A stretch of 64,000 bases of DNA. It comes from Oidiodendron maius Zn (taxonomy: Eukaryota > Ascomycota > Leotiomycetes > Myxotrichaceae). Shown piece after piece: positions 33,068 to 45,380 of the stretch; within the stretch, counting starts at the first letter, position 1; each line of letters starts with the position of its first letter. The position numbers were made by a program, and so were the translations under genes. The stretch spans positions 248,001 to 312,000 of the forward strand of contig KN832870.1 of assembly GCA_000827325.1 (NCBI GenBank). Reading direction: 5' to 3'. The notes beneath the pieces are model-generated. The model was not told where the DNA came from. It did no database searches and worked only from the letters and a program-made list of their open reading frames with translations.

Positions 33068-34801
33068 ATGCAATTCTCGCACATGTCGAGAGCCTGCGCG
33101 CTCTTTTTGTCCTATTTAGCGTGTAGCATTCAAGCACAATCGACTTCGACAGGAACGCCAACATTGACAGCGGCGTCTTCTTCTGCTTCACCCGTCGATT
33201 CGCCCCTCGTCTCAATTGCTCATTACGGATGGATCCAAGGGAACCGGTCCCAATACATCCACTCGGTATACAATTTTAAGGGCATTCCGTATGCCGGTGC
33301 ACCTACTGGTGCCTACCGCTGGAAACATCCACCACATCCGGACCCGTGGAATGACACGCGTGATTGTACCGAATTCGGCCCAGTATGCCCGCAAGAAGGC
33401 GTGGACAACTATAGCGAGGATTGCCTCCATCTCAATGTATGGACCCCGGATAACGCTACCCTCAACGATGTCTACCCCGCCAGTGTAGGCGTGCTACCGA
33501 ATGCTACTAACAGCCAGTATCCTGTCTATGTCTGGATTCATGGTGGAAGGTTTGCGTCCGGCTCAGCCAGTGACGCCCTCTATGACGGGTCCGGTCTCGC
33601 AGCAAAAGGAGTCGTGGTCATCAGCATGGACTATCGCTTGGGGGCATTGGGCTTTCTCGCCCACCCCGAACTGAGCGCCAACTCTTCCAGCGGAACTTCT
33701 GGTAACTACGGCCTGGTGGACCAGCAGGCGTCGCTTCACTGGACTATTGAAAATTGTGCCTCTTTTGGGGGAGATCCCACTCGAATCACGATCGGAGGGC
33801 AGTCTGCGGGGGCAGCCTCTGTGATCGACCATCTCAATAGTCCGCTCGCCGCGGCTCTCTTCAACCAGGTGATCGCGGAAAGTGGTGTTCGGTACCCTTC
33901 TGATCCATTGGCTGGGAGCCTTGCTGAAGGTTACCGTCAACTTGCTGAGGCTGAACAACAAGGGACGGCCTTTATAAAGAGCTTAAATGTCAGCAGCATC
34001 AATGAAGCACGCAATCTTCCGGTTGAAGCCTTTCTCTCCTCGGGTTCCATGAGTGACAATACTTATGCTGGCACCGTATTTGAGAACAACTCTATATACA
34101 TGGAGCCACCTCTTTTCCGCCCAGTTATCGACGGATATGTGCTTCCGGACACTTATCAATCTCTTCTTCTGTCTGGAAACCATTCGATCGTACCCGTGCT
34201 CACTGGCAACAATAGAGACGAGAGTGGTGCTAGTCCGAATCCCGGCTTTAGCGTTGAGAATTATACCTCCGTCAATCAACTTGAATTTGGCAGCGTTGGA
34301 TTGGGCGATGAGTTCTTCAAGCTCTACCCTACCGGAAGCACAGCAAACTCATCTGATGGGTCCAGCAATGCATTCTACCAAGAGCAAAGTCGCATTGGCA
34401 CCTGGCTCTGGGGAAATGAGTATGCAGCTGGCTCGTACAAGAACTCTTCAGGCAATGGCAACTTCACAACTTGGACGTACTATTGGACGCATGCCCCACC
34501 AGGCCAAGATGCGGGGGCTTACCACATGAGTGAGATCAACTATGCGTTCAACAATCTATATGCGACGGACCGGCCCTGGGTGGACGAAGATTATAGAATC
34601 GCGGAAACGATGTCGAGCTATTGGGTCAACTTTATTAGCAACGGCGATCCCAATGGGGCGGGTTTGGCGACATGGCCAAGTAACAATAATGGTAATGCTA
34701 CGACAATGGAATTAGGCGATGCCTTTAGAATTGTGCCGGTGGCCCAATCGACGCATATTTCCTTTATGAAGGAGTGGTTTTCTAAGTGGCCTGTATATTA
34801 A
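33068..34801 (+). CDS. Secreted type-B carboxylesterase/lipase 1
   Basis: A single exon of 577 codons. The first 23 residues (SRACALFLSYLACSIQAQ core) form a signal peptide; a Ser/Thr-rich linker follows. The COesterase fold is shown by FKGIPYAGAPTGAYRWKHP, EDCLHLNVWTPDN, VYVWIHGGRFASGS (oxyanion hole), the nucleophile elbow GGQSAGAAS, the acidic catalytic residue in TGNNRDESG, and the catalytic histidine in GAYHMSEIN. Many Asn-glycosylation sites agree with secretion. It hydrolyses carboxylic esters, perhaps lipids or plant-derived esters; the natural substrate is unknown. A paralogue lies 0.9 kb downstream in convergent orientation. Confidence 0.93.
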   Translation: MQFSHMSRACALFLSYLACSIQAQSTSTGTPTLTAASSSASPVDSPLVSIAHYGWIQGNRSQYIHSVYNFKGIPYAGAPTGAYRWKHPPHPDPWNDTRDCTEFGPVCPQEGVDNYSEDCLHLNVWTPDNATLNDVYPASVGVLPNATNSQYPVYVWIHGGRFASGSASDALYDGSGLAAKGVVVISMDYRLGALGFLAHPELSANSSSGTSGNYGLVDQQASLHWTIENCASFGGDPTRITIGGQSAGAASVIDHLNSPLAAALFNQVIAESGVRYPSDPLAGSLAEGYRQLAEAEQQGTAFIKSLNVSSINEARNLPVEAFLSSGSMSDNTYAGTVFENNSIYMEPPLFRPVIDGYVLPDTYQSLLLSGNHSIVPVLTGNNRDESGASPNPGFSVENYTSVNQLEFGSVGLGDEFFKLYPTGSTANSSDGSSNAFYQEQSRIGTWLWGNEYAAGSYKNSSGNGNFTTWTYYWTHAPPGQDAGAYHMSEINYAFNNLYATDRPWVDEDYRIAETMSSYWVNFISNGDPNGAGLATWPSNNNGNATTMELGDAFRIVPVAQSTHISFMKEWFSKWPVY

Positions 34802-35719
34802 GCATAAGGAAACAAATCCAGGCGTAGCTAAATCGCAAACATTACGCTGAGATTGCTCTCAACTTAGAAGAGATAGTTTACACCAGATTCGAGGGCGAAA
34901 TTGAATGAGAAGTAGAGTATGCTGAATTGTACCCTAAAAAAAGTCTTAAAGCTAAGATTAGGGTGAAGGATTAGTGCAAGAACACTTTATACCCGAAGAC
35001 GATCAGTTTCCAGAATCACAAGTGAACGGCGGTTTCCAGTAGTCTCCATACCGGCAGCAGAAAGTTTTGGGCCGCGGCATCAGAATAGTAAGATTTCGTA
35101 AGAGGCACAGCTATAATCCCTCAAAACCCGCTATGAACACAAATTACCGAGCACTCTGTAATTTAAAACTGTGAAGGATATACGGATACTCGGATCCGAA
35201 CGGATGGATAGTATATCCGTAGTGTAGCGAGAGGCAGCTCACATTGTATTTATATTGCGTGGTTATATGAACCTAAAACTCTAGTCAACTCAATAACAAC
35301 GATTCCACACATATACTGATGAATCCCTCGATCCTGTAACCTTTGACAAAAACTTATTTACCCAACAGCAACTATAATACAGTCCTCCGTATCACTCTCG
35401 GATTCATCCTGGCCTTCTCCTTCAATCTTCTCCTCAATTTCGCTATCGTACAAAATTCCTCTGCCCTTTGTTTTGCCTTTTTCCGTGCCCGCGTTTTTGT
35501 TACCTTTTTAGCTTCTACTACTAAACCACATAATTTTTGTATAGAAATATGGAAACGGCCTTTAAAACAACCCTCTTTCCTCTTATACGTGTCGTTCGTT
35601 TCTTCATAATCGATCGCAGATTGCGTGTCCTTACTCGATCTCCGTAAAACAATTATCACAATTATGCCAAATCGTGGTGGGGTTCGTTCAAAGTACTGTC
35701 ATCGTCGCATATAAATCCA
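34802..35719. other. Convergent intergenic region carrying repeat copy B
   Basis: Between the two esterase genes. It contains repeat family 1, copy B (annotated separately) and short frames without recognisable content. Confidence 0.4.
35170..35350 (+). repeat. Dispersed repeat family 1, copy B
   Basis: About 180 bp matching copies A and C. It includes GTGAAGGATAT, the palindrome-like CGGATCCGAACGGAT, GTATATCCGTA, GTAGCGAG and a final CCTTTGACA. No coding frame; clear target duplications were not found. Confidence 0.65.
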
Positions 35720-37412
35720 CTAAAACTCGATCTGCTGGGAGAAAAATTGCTGAATAACATCGAACTGGGCAGTGGTATTGTATACATGGGTTAAGTGCCA
35801 AGGCATATTCGAGTTACCCAACCACATGACCTGAGTCTTATTCGAGGCGGCCGGGAACGTAGTAAGGTTGCCGCCATTCGGGTTCCCAGTCTTGATGAAG
35901 TTGGCCCAATAGTTGCCCATCACATTCTGCAAGGTGTAGTCGATTTCGGCCCAGGTATAGTTGTAGTAAGTCGGTTGGTTTCCAAAAACATACCAGAGCT
36001 CAGATCCATGGTATGCACCTGCGGTCTGGTTTGGGGGCGCGTGAGTCCAGTAGTATAGGAAAACGTCTTCGGTTGCTCCTCCAGCGCGCCATGCTGTGGC
36101 CCAGTCATATGTTGAGACACGGTTGATATCATCCCAGAACGCGAAGCTCTGGTTACCAGCAGAAGCATCATCAGTTGCAGGATAAGCGTTGAAGAAGGCG
36201 GTAGAGAGATTGCCTAACATGATTGTTTCAAATGCTTCCTTGAACTCAGCGAGAGTCATAGTGTCATTTCCAGTTTCACCACTATTGTCTCCAGTCAGGA
36301 TAGGGATATCACCGTGTTGGTTCACTGAGAGAGCTTCGCCATAGAGGTAGGGCAGAACGTAGCCGTCTATCACAGGGCGCCAAAGTGGTGGGTCGGAGAC
36401 TTCAGAGTTGTTGGCGAAGACAGTATCGGTAAGAACATCATCCATCGCGTTATCATACTCAAGAATATCGGCCATGGAGACGTTACGGAGTTCAGAAATG
36501 GTAGTTACATTCATCTCGGCCAAGAAACTTTCACCGGCGGCCAGAGCTGCGGCCTTGGTGCGATGAGCTGTAGCCAGACCGTAGGTTTCGGGGTCGTGCG
36601 GTCCACGCGCGCCACTTTCAGCAATGCAACCAACAAGCTTGCCGCTAGAGAGAGGGCTGTACATCATGTCCAAAGCACTCGCCGAGCCAGCTGGGATAAT
36701 GAAGTCAGATTTGCATTCCTATGTCTACACTCAAAGGGCTGAGACTCAAGAAGCAGAGAAGAGTCCACGTACCTGACTGCCCACCAACAGTGATGTGGCT
36801 TCCATTTCCACCAAATGCAGCGATATTCTCCTGTACAAAAGTGAGAGCCTGAATCTGGTCTAGAAGTCCGTAGTTGCCAGATGCATTATGGCCAGACTCC
36901 TCATCAAGCTCTGGGTGAGCAAGGAAACCGAAAGGGCCCATGCGGTAGTTGAAGTTCACAACAACAATATCTTTTGCCGCCATGTTAGATCCGTCGTATG
37001 TCGGCACACTACCAGCACCTCCCTCGAAACGTCCACCATAAATCCATACGTAGACTGGGAGGTTTGAAGTAGAGGTGGCATTAGTCGGGGTCCAGATGTT
37101 CATATACAGGCAATCTTCGGAGATGTCTTCGCTACCAGAAGAGAACAGACCTAGGGCAGAATAGCTTTGGGCACAATCAGCTCCAAAGGATGTCGCATTG
37201 AGAACCCCAGTCCAATTGGAAGGTGCGGTCGGAGCTGTCCATCTCAAGTCGCCGGTTGGCGGGGTTGCGAATGGAATGCCTTTGTACGAAGTGACGGCGC
37301 TGTTCACGTCCGATACCGCTCCTTGGACCATCCCATAGTTGGTGTTCACCTGTTGGGCAGCCCAGGCGATTGGGCAACCCGCAAGGCCAACTAGCAGAGT
37401 GCGATGAAGCAT
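35720..37412 (-). CDS. Secreted type-B carboxylesterase/lipase 2
   Basis: Two exons (37412-36773 and 36690-35720) with an 82-nt intron that splits the codon just after the catalytic serine, giving about 536 residues. The signal peptide is MLHRTLLVGLAGCPIAWAAQ; the Met at 37412 was preferred to 37460 because it begins this peptide. Motifs: YKGIPFATPPTGDLRW, EDCLYMNIWTPTN, VYVWIYGGRFEGG, GGQSAGSAS nucleophile elbow, TGDNSGETG acidic region and GAYHGSELWYVFG with the catalytic histidine. HG in the usual oxyanion-hole HGG motif reads YGG here. It is a paralogue of esterase 1 with a different exon structure, so the duplication is probably old. Expected to act outside the cell. Confidence 0.92.
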
Positions 37413-38835
37413 TTTGGGTTGTACGCAAGGAAACAGAGCGACCGCAGAATAAATGGGCAAAGAAAAAGGACGTTAGAAGCCGACGAGAATGAGCTACTGA
37501 ATGAGATTCATCCACTGGCGATACTGATAGTACATATACCCGCTGGCCACGACGACGAAATCTTGAATAGTCGAAAAAAATGGCGATCTCTGCTTTTGTT
37601 TCCTTACGGGGTTCAAGCATTGCGTGGTAGCCATATGGCATGAACATGGCAGTTTTCTGCCGCCCCACCTCTCCGACTCCATATATACGTGGTACGCGGC
37701 TTTCTCTTTAGGTGGGCCGGGCGCAGGTAGAGGAAACGGCAGATATATATTCGCAATAGGCGAGGCTTAGAGGAGTATTTCCTGCTATTTGACCCCACAC
37801 GAAGACGATGACATTACAGGGGCGCTGCCTGTACCTGGTCTAGGCCCCTTTCATCCGTGGTGGCAAGGAATACTCTAATTGAAACAAAACAGTACAGACG
37901 TATACCCTCTATTATTGCCTAGCCACTGCCGAGATGTTCGGGCCACTAAATAAAGTTAATCAATGACGACGCTCATCAACAAGACGACGTAATGATCATC
38001 GGTAGAGAATTTATCACGTAACTTAAGGTTAAGGATACATCGACGGCGCGCCTCCTCCAGGCGCTCGTGTTACAAACACACCACAGATGCAGACATAACC
38101 GACACACCACGCATATCATTTATCCTCTTCAGCCAAAGAGGTGTGAATGCCACTAGCGCGCAACCCTTTACGGCTAGTATAACCTAATGCCCTGAATAGC
38201 TTATTACTGAATCTCTTCTTACACCCGAATCAAATGATTATAGCGCCTAATATCCCTCTTAACCTGCCTCCTAAGCCCCCGAACACCACGCTCTGCACTA
38301 AGCCCTCCACGTATATCAAACTCGGCCTGCACCTGCCTTTCAACCTCAATAGTCTCCTGCGCATCCCAGTCTAGCCAGGCTTAACCTCTTCATCAGTCCA
38401 GTTAGGAGATCCTCCGTCCAACTTTGCGGCGACAAGCTATTATGCTAGCTACTTAGATTTGGTCACTTTTATAGCCTGATCTGTTTGCTACTTGTAACAT
38501 GTCTTGTAAACACACCCTTTCGAAGGGACTGCGTGTTGACGTTTCACTAAGTACCAATATTACGGTAGTCGCGACGTCGCCCCGTCGGACATATGCTCCG
38601 CCAGGCCATTAACGGAAAGTGATTAGTCTTTCCATTGCTAGCAGATACCCGCTTTGCTTTTGTGGATTCCCTTTCCCTGGCGGGCCGCAGAGCAGCCAAA
38701 CGGTAATTCAATGGCCGCATTGCGGGTTCAGATACACACGTTAAAGAATCATATGTAGCGTGGCCTGTGCGAAATTTATCTTATTCGGTTCAACTAGATA
38801 ATGGTGTTCGTGCCCCTCAAGCCCCCTTCTAATGG
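37413..38835. other. Gene-free region with a degraded repeat-like stretch
   Basis: 37413-37700 is probably the promoter of esterase 2. From 37860 to 38500 the frames are short and the sequence has the look of a decayed repeat. No termini identified. Confidence 0.4.
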
Positions 38836-40059
38836 CTAAATCGTCTGCGTCCATCCCAGTGGATCGTCTCGGCCGTAAACAACATTAGAGAGCCAGTTCT
38901 TAATAAGTGATGTGTAAGATCCCGATTCTTCACTTGGGGTGGCAATGTCAATGTCTTGTCCCCGATGATGAATCTGCTCAACAGGAGTGATGAAATACTA
39001 TTAACTGCGTCAATCATGGGTGAGATGGGATATTTCAGATATTTTGCTTACGGCAGTCCCCGAAGCAAACGCTTCGAGAAGTCTACCCTCGGATACAGCT
39101 GCCTGTATTTCTTGGATAGAGATGTCCCGCTCAACTGCTGTGAGAGGCTTCAACTGTCGATTAGCAACAATCCATGCCTCTTCTTGAAGACTTTTGTACC
39201 GCACCAACTCTAGGATGCTCCTCCTCGTAATACCCTCTAGAATTATGCCGTTGTGTAGCCCTGCTGTGACGATCTGCAGTTCTCCACCTGGGGATATCCA
39301 GATAACGAAGAAGTTGCTAGCTCCCGCCTCTGTCACGTACCCTTCTGGGCCAGATAGCCAGAGAATTTGGTCGAAATCGGATCGAATGGCTTCATCGTGC
39401 GCTACTAGGGTTGGGCCGTAGTTTGCTCCAAGCTTGGCATTTCCAAAACCACCCGGCCAAGCTCGAATTGTGTTCGCTGGTGAAGTTAACAATCGCATAC
39501 CGCTGCGCTTTGTAGAGAACCCCGGCAGCAGTGTTGCAACGACATAAAGGAGAGAGTGACGAGGTTTCTGCAAACCAAGTGACGCAGTCGTGCCAATGTG
39601 AGTTGGGCGAAGATATAAAGTCTTCCCCTTAAGGCCAGGGGGGAGCCACTTCTCAGCTTCTATGGCGGCAAACCTGGATATGATTGCCTCCAGGTCCGCA
39701 GGAGCAAATTCTGGTAACTTTACTCTCATGGAAGACTTCACCATCCTCTCACAGTTTAAACTTATCCGAAAGAGTCGCAGTTTATCATCATATCCACGGT
39801 AGACCTTGATCCCTTCGAAGCACGCCGTTGCATACTGCAAGACACTGGCGCTGGGCATAATCGGCAGTGGCCCGTAAGGTCGAATCTCTGGATGTCCCCA
39901 GCCGCTTAACTCGTTCCATTGCCATATTAGGATATGGTCAGTGCACCCAGTTTGTGAATCGGACGGTGGTTGGATAGGGCTTTTGAGATCATTAGGCTCA
40001 CTGCGTCGGTCAACCAGCTTCAAAGCTGCTGAATCAACGGAGTGCAAGAAGTCCATCAT
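38836..40059 (-). CDS. Branched-chain aminotransferase-like, class IV PLP enzyme
   Basis: Two exons (40059-39052 and 38997-38836) with a 54-nt intron encode about 389 residues. The fold-type IV marks are ATACFEGIKVYRG, the PLP-lysine region GGFGNAKLGANYGPT, VTEAGASNFF and LEGITRRSILEL. The last exon supplies YFITPVEQIHHRGQDIDI and NWLSNVVYGRDD, matching the normal BCAT C-terminus. It transfers amino groups between branched-chain amino acids and 2-oxoglutarate. No mitochondrial presequence is apparent, so it may be cytosolic. BCAT-like paralogues occur in some fungal metabolite clusters, and its neighbours here are esterases, a reductase and a regulator. A second Met follows the first immediately. 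Confidence 0.9.
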
Positions 40060-41037
40060 TATAATCCCTGCACTGCACCTTGTTCGTCGGCTGGCGAGAA
40101 GGGAAGCCTCGCATGAAGATTGCTTTATATCAATCGATCAATGAACACTCTTCACCCAACACTCTCAAGGAGGCCTGATGCAGCAATATTAAGATCAATT
40201 ACCGACTGCCAAGGCCTGATTTGTGGGAAGGAAACAAAGAATGTTGCGTGGGGGACTATATACATGCCTATTTATATACACAGGTTAGTATGCTAATCCA
40301 TCACGCTAGAAGGATGACATAATTTTCGTAGTAGAAGTGTTAACTTTGGTAGCTTCGGTGTTTGCCACTTCCTCGGATAGTTTCCATTATGAAGATCATG
40401 ATTAGCTCAGAAGTTGATAGTTTTGTTAGTAATCCCACATGTCATTTATCTAGAGACCAACATCGGCCAGGCATAGGTAAGCATGATATATTGAAAAATA
40501 TATATATATATATATATATTAAAAATTGGCGCGAATTACGATGGTACAGGCCGTAAATTTTGTTTATGCCACCCTCCCCATGGCTCTTCCATACCTGGGC
40601 AAACAGGATTGTGGAAAGGGGGCAGAATAAGGTCGGTATCACATTTTCTCGCACCCTTGGCAATCGCATTTGCATCGGCCTAAGCAGTATCAATAATATA
40701 TTACAGCTTATCACCATTAAGATTATGGTGCGCTGTTGCTACAATAATAATGTAATATTATGAATTAAAGGGTGCTTTCAGTCATGACTAACTTACACCC
40801 GTCAAGAGGCTGACCAATTGACATTATCCAGTGGAGTTTGTAAATGCTGATTTGTGGACACTAAAATAAGGTTATGCAAGTTGCATTTTAGATTGCATTA
40901 ATTCCAGTAACAGCGGTTTGAGACAGTGGAGAGGTGAGACGAGAGGGAGACTGAAAATGCTTTATATCAAGCCACCCACGCCTCCCCACTTAACCACGTA
41001 ACGATACTGATATATTGTGAATTCATCCGGATATCTT
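40060..41037. other. Intergenic region with a TA microsatellite
   Basis: Promoter side of the aminotransferase, then sequence with short frames only. An (AT)n tract of about 22 bp lies at 40498-40519. Confidence 0.4.
40498..40519. repeat. (AT)n microsatellite
   Basis: Uninterrupted alternating A and T for about 22 bp. Confidence 0.9.
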
Positions 41038-41039
41038 CT

Positions 41040-41232
41040 GTCAGAGGTTACAGGGTGAACTGGTTCATCGTGATGAGTTCAATACTGGTGAGTTGTGTGG
41101 AATCAATTGTATTGTCTAAAGTTCTAAGCTGCATAAAACCACACAATATATAGTGCGCCGCCACTCGCTACGTTACGGATATACAAATTATCCGTTCGGA
41201 TCCGAATGCCCGAATATCCTTCACATCTTCTT
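41040..41232 (-). repeat. Dispersed repeat family 1, copy C
   Basis: The reverse complement aligns with copy B over almost 190 bp, including GTGAAGGATAT, CGGATCCGAACGGAT, GTATATCCGTA and the closing ACCTCTGAC. It stops a few bases from the SDR stop codon, so it probably provides part of that gene's 3' untranslated region. Confidence 0.65.
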
Positions 41233-41237
41233 TTGTG

Positions 41238-42161
41238 TCAGTTACCATCCACGAATGGCCAACCCTCCAGGCTCAGAGTTATAAGGGGAGTAGACTCGAG
41301 CTGTTTCGCTTTTGCTCTCAGCTCGTCGACATCCCAGTTAGACCAAAAGAATTTCCCTCTTAAAAAGTCGGCTTGCGAGCTGCACAGCCAGACTGTAACA
41401 TGAGCCGCCAAATTAACTACAGAATTGAAATTTTGTCAGTAATACAATTGCACAATGGCGGTGTCAGGCTCACCATCGTCTAGCGGAGGCATTCCACTCT
41501 TTCTGTTCATGTCGCTATCAATCATTCCAGGGTGGAGATTGAAAACCCTAAGCTGGGGATGCTCAGAGTGCAGAAATTCAAATAACTTGGCTCCCGCGAT
41601 CTTCGCGCAAGAATAGGCGGACAGTCCAGGAACCTGCACATGAGCTGCTGCAGAAGAGACATTAACAATAGAGGCTGATGGGCTGCAGATGGAGATAAAT
41701 TCTTTAGCAACATAAAACGACCCAATCACATTGGTATTGATACATGCCACCCAGTCCTCAGCATCGGCATCCGCGATCTGAGTAACGGCAGAAAGATAGC
41801 CCGCGTTGCTAATCAGGATGTCAACCGGTTGATCGACCTCTGCGTGAAATTTCTCGAAGGCAGATTTAACAGAAGCTCGTGAGGTTATATCCGTCCTGTA
41901 GATGCTGACTTTTGTTGTGGGATAGTCTGAATCTAATTTGGCTTTGGTAACAGTAAGGGACTCTAGCTTTCGTCCGAGGAGCGCGACATGCTTGACACCG
42001 GCCTCTGCCAAAGCTTTGGCAATTGCAGTACCAATTGTCCCCCCACCCCCGGTGACAATGGCAACTTTCCCATATGCAGACAGCTCCAAACGTTTGGGGT
42101 CAACTGAGGGGTAGGAGGCGTGGTGGTACGTTTTAGTCAAGGCCGGAAAAGGAGCGGCCAT
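41238..42161 (-). CDS. Short-chain dehydrogenase/reductase (SDR)
   Basis: Two exons (42161-41474 and 41416-41238) with a 57-nt intron encode about 288 residues. The cofactor motif is TGGGGTIG (TGxxxGxG type) after KVAIV, followed by LISNAG (NAG motif), the catalytic serine in VNVSSAAAH and YSCAK (YxxxK). The position after beta-2 reads LLGRK, where arginine favours NADP(H). The second exon completes the fold with WLCSSQADFLRGKFFWSNWDVDEL. It reduces a carbonyl or oxidises an alcohol in the cytosol; the substrate is unknown. The aminotransferase lies about 1.2 kb downstream on the same strand and a transcription-factor gene lies upstream on the same strand. Confidence 0.9.
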
Positions 42162-43583
42162 TGTATTAGATGAGTAAAGAATATCAAGCTGGAAAGATCG
42201 TGAAATTTTCTCACTTGAAAGTCGTACTTCGGTACTTTGAAAAAGTCTTTTAGGGGGGAGTCTTCACTTCTAGTGGTCAGCAAAGTGAAACTGGCATGTT
42301 GGTTGTATTAAACAGCTCCAGCCGCAATATTGGACTATGTTGTTGCCCTCATTGCATGGAAGGCTTATTCGAGCTGGCTGCGAGATTTTGGTCTAGGCTT
42401 AATAGAGACAAAGCAGGGGTTGGGTCCTTTAATTTTAGATAGAGCCTGCTGAATATCCTTATCAATAGCCTCTGTACTAACTGTTTCTAGGCTACAATAT
42501 TATACACTAACGTAATATATATTAGCTTCAATGCCGCCTCCTTAAGGCCAGTCCTAATTGTCAGAGGAGTAAATATGCCACCACGTCACACTTAAGCGGC
42601 TTACTACTGGAACTCCAGGATAAGGCAGAGAGAATCTTACACTTTAGCTCTTTGGGACTTCTAACCACGCACCTCCAGGAAAACTAGGTCACGTTACAGC
42701 TGACTCCGTGTTCTGCCAGCCAGAGCTGTCAGCATTCGGCTCTATACGCTAAATTTTCGTAGTCTGTACAGTAGAAGGCGGATTGGGCGTCGCTAATTTT
42801 CCTAGTTATTATTTTTTAGAGGGGTCCATTCCGGACACTTGTGTTGTGCACGCTGGCCTTCCATGTTTACGCGCAGTCACTAACAAACTTTACGAGAATA
42901 GCTAAGAGACTACAGTGCGTGGCTTTTCAAACACCTGCTACCCAAGCATGCGGAACTTCCATGCAAATCATCAGCCCGAATGCTGTACCCTGGGGCAGGG
43001 CACACCCACAGAGAGGTCAGCATCGCAGAATAAATTACAGCTCCTCGTATTAATACAGTAAAACTATCGCCACATTTTGTCTCACCGAGAGTCTGACTCG
43101 GGTGTGTTACTGTTTTTGTACTACTTTTTCTTGATATAGATCCTTTACGGAACCTGCGATGGAGGAAGTCTACCATCTCGCATCGATAGAGCTGTTTGAT
43201 TGATATGTCACAGAGGGCTTTTTGCATAGGCGATGTAATGCAGCTAAGGCGGCTGGCCGGTTTTGTACTTGGGTTGGCATTTCGAACTGCTCTCTCTTTG
43301 AACGGATTCTCTAGACCGCACGTTCGCTGCGCGAGGCTTCCGATACCATTAGCTTAGTCTCAAACCATTCATTTAGCAATTTTTTGATCAAAATATGCTG
43401 TGCAGCATCCAGTTGCGGCGCCAATGGTTGTGGCTATCAAGAAAGCGCTGACTCTAGAGGGGCTAGAAAAAGAGGATGGGACTAGTGGCGGGAGAGTGGA
43501 TGACTTTAGACAAGGAAGGCTGAACCCCGATTTCTAATAAAAAAATGGATGCAAGCAGAGAGACATTTGGCCATAACCTTCTA
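42162..43583. other. Intergenic region, no gene seen
   Basis: Short frames only. 42440-42560 is TA-rich and repeat-like. Confidence 0.4.
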
Positions 43584-45380
43584 TTATGACAAGACTTCTC
43601 GCATCGCCTGCTCTCCATCTCCGTGTGTATCCTCCCAAAATGTCTTGCACGCCGGCCCGTGTATCCATTGAATCCAAAGAAACTTTCTAAGCACAATCTC
43701 CACTTCTTCCCAGGTCTTGAGACCTAATATTGTCACCGTAGCCTTGAGACGAGTGCCGCACCACAGTTTATCTATGTATTGGAGTGGTAGCAGGCCTGCC
43801 ATACAAGTTAACCACAGCGACAATTCCAGGCACTCAGTCTTTAGAGCATCCACGCTAGAATCGAGCCTCGTGAGATAGGCCTTAAGCTTCTCGAGAATAG
43901 TCGTGTGTCGTCGTCCCCGCACGATGCGGGACGTGCCCCACCAGCCGAACTGGTCAAAGACGGTCTTTAAGAAGACCAGCGCTCCAATACGACAGGCGTC
44001 GCCCACCAACTCTTCGTGAGTAGCTGATTTTCGAGCAGATTCCATGCATAGGAGGCGATACCGTAATGAAGTGACGTCGAAGTCTGTGGCTCGCAACATG
44101 TGTCTCTCCCCAGAATAATGTACCTCGCGAAAGACTATACAGAAGTTTTCGATACTGCGGACGATATCGGTAAATTCCTCGTCTAGAGGGACAAGTGATT
44201 GAAGAATTTGGAACCCAGTTGGCACCTCTGCCATTGATGAATATTCAATTCTTTGCTGTATTTGCGGCCAAGGTAGTCGATCTCTTCGAAGAACATGTTC
44301 TTTCTGGTCGGCATCTTTGCCGGAGGAAGGGAACTTGAAGCGTGGTGGCTGGTCTGGCTCCACACAGCATAAATAGTCAGCGCTGTCGTAAACGTGAGCA
44401 AAACCAGATTCAAATTCGGAAGACTGGACTGTTCTTACAGGCAAATCTTCTGTACAATGTCATGATCGAGAGTTTCTAGTCCCCCGCGAGCCTTTATCAT
44501 TCGACTTAAGCCGTCTAAATGAGAATTTGCAGCAGCTTTGTCTCCCCCCAGGTAGTCCACACTCTGTACGACGGAAGCTATTAGTACGACATTTTCAAGC
44601 TAGGGTAGAGATGATCTTTACCTCAACCATTGCCATAAATGTTACTGCATGAATCAATTGATCAGAGATTGCTGTAGGGGAATTTTGCAGCTTCTCGTTA
44701 ACCTTGCGAATTGCTGTAAGTTTGCGAGAGATGATTTCGGTTGACGGGACCCTCCCGGTTTCATTCCAGTTCACGTTCCCAGTCAGGTAACACAAGTGAA
44801 GTGCCGATGTTAGTAGTAGCACGTGAAACAAAGCTTGATCCCCCATTCCTACGGCAAAACTGGACATATAGTTGAACTCTCTCGGCTTCGCTAATCCTGC
44901 AATGATAGTGACATCTGCCGAATCAGTTGAGCCATTTGGACATATTATGTCATCAGCGCACTTACAATGATTCACGAGTTGGTGTGTACGAGGCGTCATC
45001 TCGATAGGATACTGCGCAAAAGGATCTAGGTTCTTAGTCGGCTGAGGCGGCAGCGAGGAAGTCCCAAAAAGGCTATCAACCCAGAGCACGCTAGCTTGAA
45101 CGGCTTTGTGATGGCGGGATTGGCGTTTATGAGTTGCCTTCTCTCGTTTTCTCCTGTGATGATCTTGCATAACGTGGGACCGGATCAAGGTTCGTGCCGC
45201 TCGATCTTCCTTCGATGATCCATCCACATGCACGAATGCGAATGGTAAACTTTCTGGGCCACTACTTTTAATAGCGTCAAGACCACTTTTGGCTGCGTTA
45301 AAGACGACAATCATTGGCCTATCGTAGACATCCCGCAAGATGCCATCCTCGCCTTTCAAAATCTGAAGCGGAGGCTCCAT
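43584..45380 (-). CDS. Fungal transcription-factor-domain protein (DUF3468-type), no zinc cluster
   Basis: Three exons (45380-44622, 44563-44439 and 44382-43584) with introns of 58 and 56 nt give about 560 residues. The N-terminal PFAFVHVDGSSKEDRAARTLIRSHVMQDHHRRKR is the usual start of the group, with its basic stretch. The middle part FHVLLLTSALHLCYLTGN and the junction LSRMIKARGGLETLD...KICLADYLC follow the C-terminal domain pattern of these proteins. Several members carry a Zn2Cys6 domain, but many, like this one, do not. Function is unknown, probably regulatory in the nucleus. It is the nearest regulator to the SDR/aminotransferase genes. Confidence 0.8.

Noticed and set aside
33563-34529. 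Overlapping frames of up to 158 codons on both strands
   Set aside because: Shadows of the carboxylesterase 1 coding region.
40362-40763. Three overlapping small frames around the TA tract
   Set aside because: Low complexity, no domain, both strands equally open.
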